Below are positions 6,219 through 7,060 of a stretch of 7,060 nucleotides of DNA, one piece after another (positions within the stretch are counted from its first letter, which is position 1; the number at the start of each line of letters is the position of its first letter). Below the pieces are notes generated by a model that had not been told where the DNA came from, made no database searches, and saw only the letters and a list, made by a program, of their open reading frames with translations. The DNA lies in contig JBLHJX010000284.1 of the NCBI GenBank assembly GCA_047619225.1, positions 1 to 7,060 of the forward strand. The letters run 5' to 3'. A program made the translations under genes and the position numbers. The DNA is from JABIFK01 sp047619225. GTDB taxonomy: Bacteria; Latescibacterota; UBA2968.

Positions 6219-6253
6219 GATTCCACACGGATTGTGTTAATGGGAGGGAAACC

Positions 6254-7060
6254 ATGAAACGCTACCAGATGACTTTCTTGTTGGTATTTCTATTTGTTCT
6301 ACCCGCAACTGCACAACGGGGGGCGGTAATGCCCGTGCTGTTCCTCAATGGTTCAGGCGCCCACGTTGAGTTACCCAGTGCATTGACCGATAAACTGGTG
6401 AATGCGACCGTTGAAGGTTGGGTGCGTTGGGAAAGCTTGAACAAATGGTCTCGGGTTTTTGATTTTGGGAAAGAAGGCAACGCGGCCGTACTGCAAAACG
6501 AGCGAGAAACCACCACCTTGTTTTTTACAGTATGGGATCGGGCAGGAAAAATGCACCGAGCACAAGGATTTAAGGCCATTGAGGTGGGCAAATGGCAGCA
6601 TATGTCAATTGTAAGTGGCAAGACTGGAATGCTGCTTTATGTCAATGGTGAATTGGTGGGTGAAGAACCCTATGTCACACCCTTTAATGCCATCAGTGGC
6701 GGAAAAAACTACCTCGGAAAATCCAATTGGACAGAAGACGAGCCTTTTCACGGTTACATTGCAGACTTCCGGGTCTGGTCAAAGGCGCGCTCACAGGCAG
6801 AAATTCAGCAAACGATGTTTACGCAACTCAAGGGCGATGAAACGGGATTGGCTGGATATTGGCGTTTCGAGTCCGCTGAAGGGACGCAATCGGCTGACTT
6901 GACGACCAATGGATTCAACGCAAACCTCGTTGCTGGTGCCTCAGTGATGAGTGCCCCAGGCCCTCCCATTTCTATGGTTTCAATGGAACCCGAAATCCCA
7001 GCGGGCATTCCGCCCATTGACTTGCACAAACTGATCCTCGGCGTGGCACTCACAGACCAC
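6254..7060 (+). CDS. Secreted LamG (concanavalin-A-like) domain protein, N-terminal part
   Basis: The gene starts at ATG 6254 with GGGAGGG (6242-6248) 5 nt upstream. It stays open for 269 codons to the right edge, so the C-terminus is missing. Residues 1-20 form a Sec signal (MKRYQ, a hydrophobic core, then LPATA with cleavage before Gln21). Residues ~27-230 form a LamG/jelly-roll lectin-like domain, with VEGWVRWESLNKWSRVFDFG (53-72), KWQHMSIV (113-120), MLLYVNGELVG (126-136), YIADFRVWSKARSQAEI (168-184) and the closing GLAGYWRFESAEG (198-210). Such domains usually bind carbohydrate or protein ligands outside the cytoplasm. A proline-rich linker (233-255) leads into IDLHKLILGVALTDH, which begins a further segment of unknown kind. 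It is transcribed away from the GH88 gene. Ligand and partners cannot be told from what is visible. Confidence 0.88.
   Translation, partial: MKRYQMTFLLVFLFVLPATAQRGAVMPVLFLNGSGAHVELPSALTDKLVNATVEGWVRWESLNKWSRVFDFGKEGNAAVLQNERETTTLFFTVWDRAGKMHRAQGFKAIEVGKWQHMSIVSGKTGMLLYVNGELVGEEPYVTPFNAISGGKNYLGKSNWTEDEPFHGYIADFRVWSKARSQAEIQQTMFTQLKGDETGLAGYWRFESAEGTQSADLTTNGFNANLVAGASVMSAPGPPISMVSMEPEIPAGIPPIDLHKLILGVALTDH

Noticed and set aside
6130..6235. Minus-strand stretch reading WNYDPRREECQVFL, in the same frame as the remnant's NRFKT, faintly like a Kunitz inhibitor domain.
   Set aside because: It has in-frame stops, no start, wrong cysteine spacing, and overlaps clear promoter elements on the other strand. 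The likeness is most likely chance.
6262..6621. A 119-codon minus-strand frame opposite the LamG gene.
   Set aside because: It is a shadow of a clear plus-strand LamG coding region, has no ribosome binding site, and its composition is not protein-like.

Overview
The window looks like a chromosomal stretch of a Gram-negative bacterium with near-balanced base composition, strong purine-rich ribosome binding sites (GGAGGAGG, GGGAGGG) and Sec-type export signals. The phylum cannot be fixed from this sequence. The mix of a transaldolase/PGI-lineage phosphoglucose isomerase, a DUF547 protein, a secreted LamG protein and a Bacillota-like M42 peptidase would suit a Holophagae/Acanthopleuribacter-like or deltaproteobacteria-like organism, but that is a guess.

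From about 5.82 kb down to position 1, six genes lie head to tail on the minus strand. They are a GH88-type unsaturated uronyl hydrolase, an M42 metallo-aminopeptidase, an exported DUF547 protein, a glucose-6-phosphate isomerase, a single-domain response regulator and the start of a beta-helix (FapA/DUF342-like) protein. Spacings are 22, 208, 30, 2 and 11 nt. The set therefore probably forms two transcription units: GH88-M42, driven by a TGC-TATAAT extended -10, and DUF547-pgi-regulator-FapA-like. The 208-nt gap opens with a hairpin at the M42 stop codon. The first two genes encode cytoplasmic enzymes for breaking down imported oligosaccharides and peptides. In the second unit an enzyme of upper glycolysis is tightly coupled to a phospho-receiver and a probable beta-helix partner, an unusual pairing.

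The divergent region 5834-6253 is rich in signals. From left to right it holds the minus-strand extended -10 promoter and a rho-independent terminator on the minus strand that serves no intact gene. A 55-codon start-less reading frame ends inside that terminator and is probably the tail of a lost gene. Two tandem plus-strand promoters with perfect TTGACA -35 boxes follow, then a CRE-like palindrome and a strong ribosome binding site.

On the plus strand from 6254 a secreted LamG (concanavalin-A-like) domain protein begins and runs off the right edge. The left-edge FapA-like gene appears to carry a one-base frameshift at a homopolymer. No RNA genes, CRISPR arrays or insertion sequences were seen.
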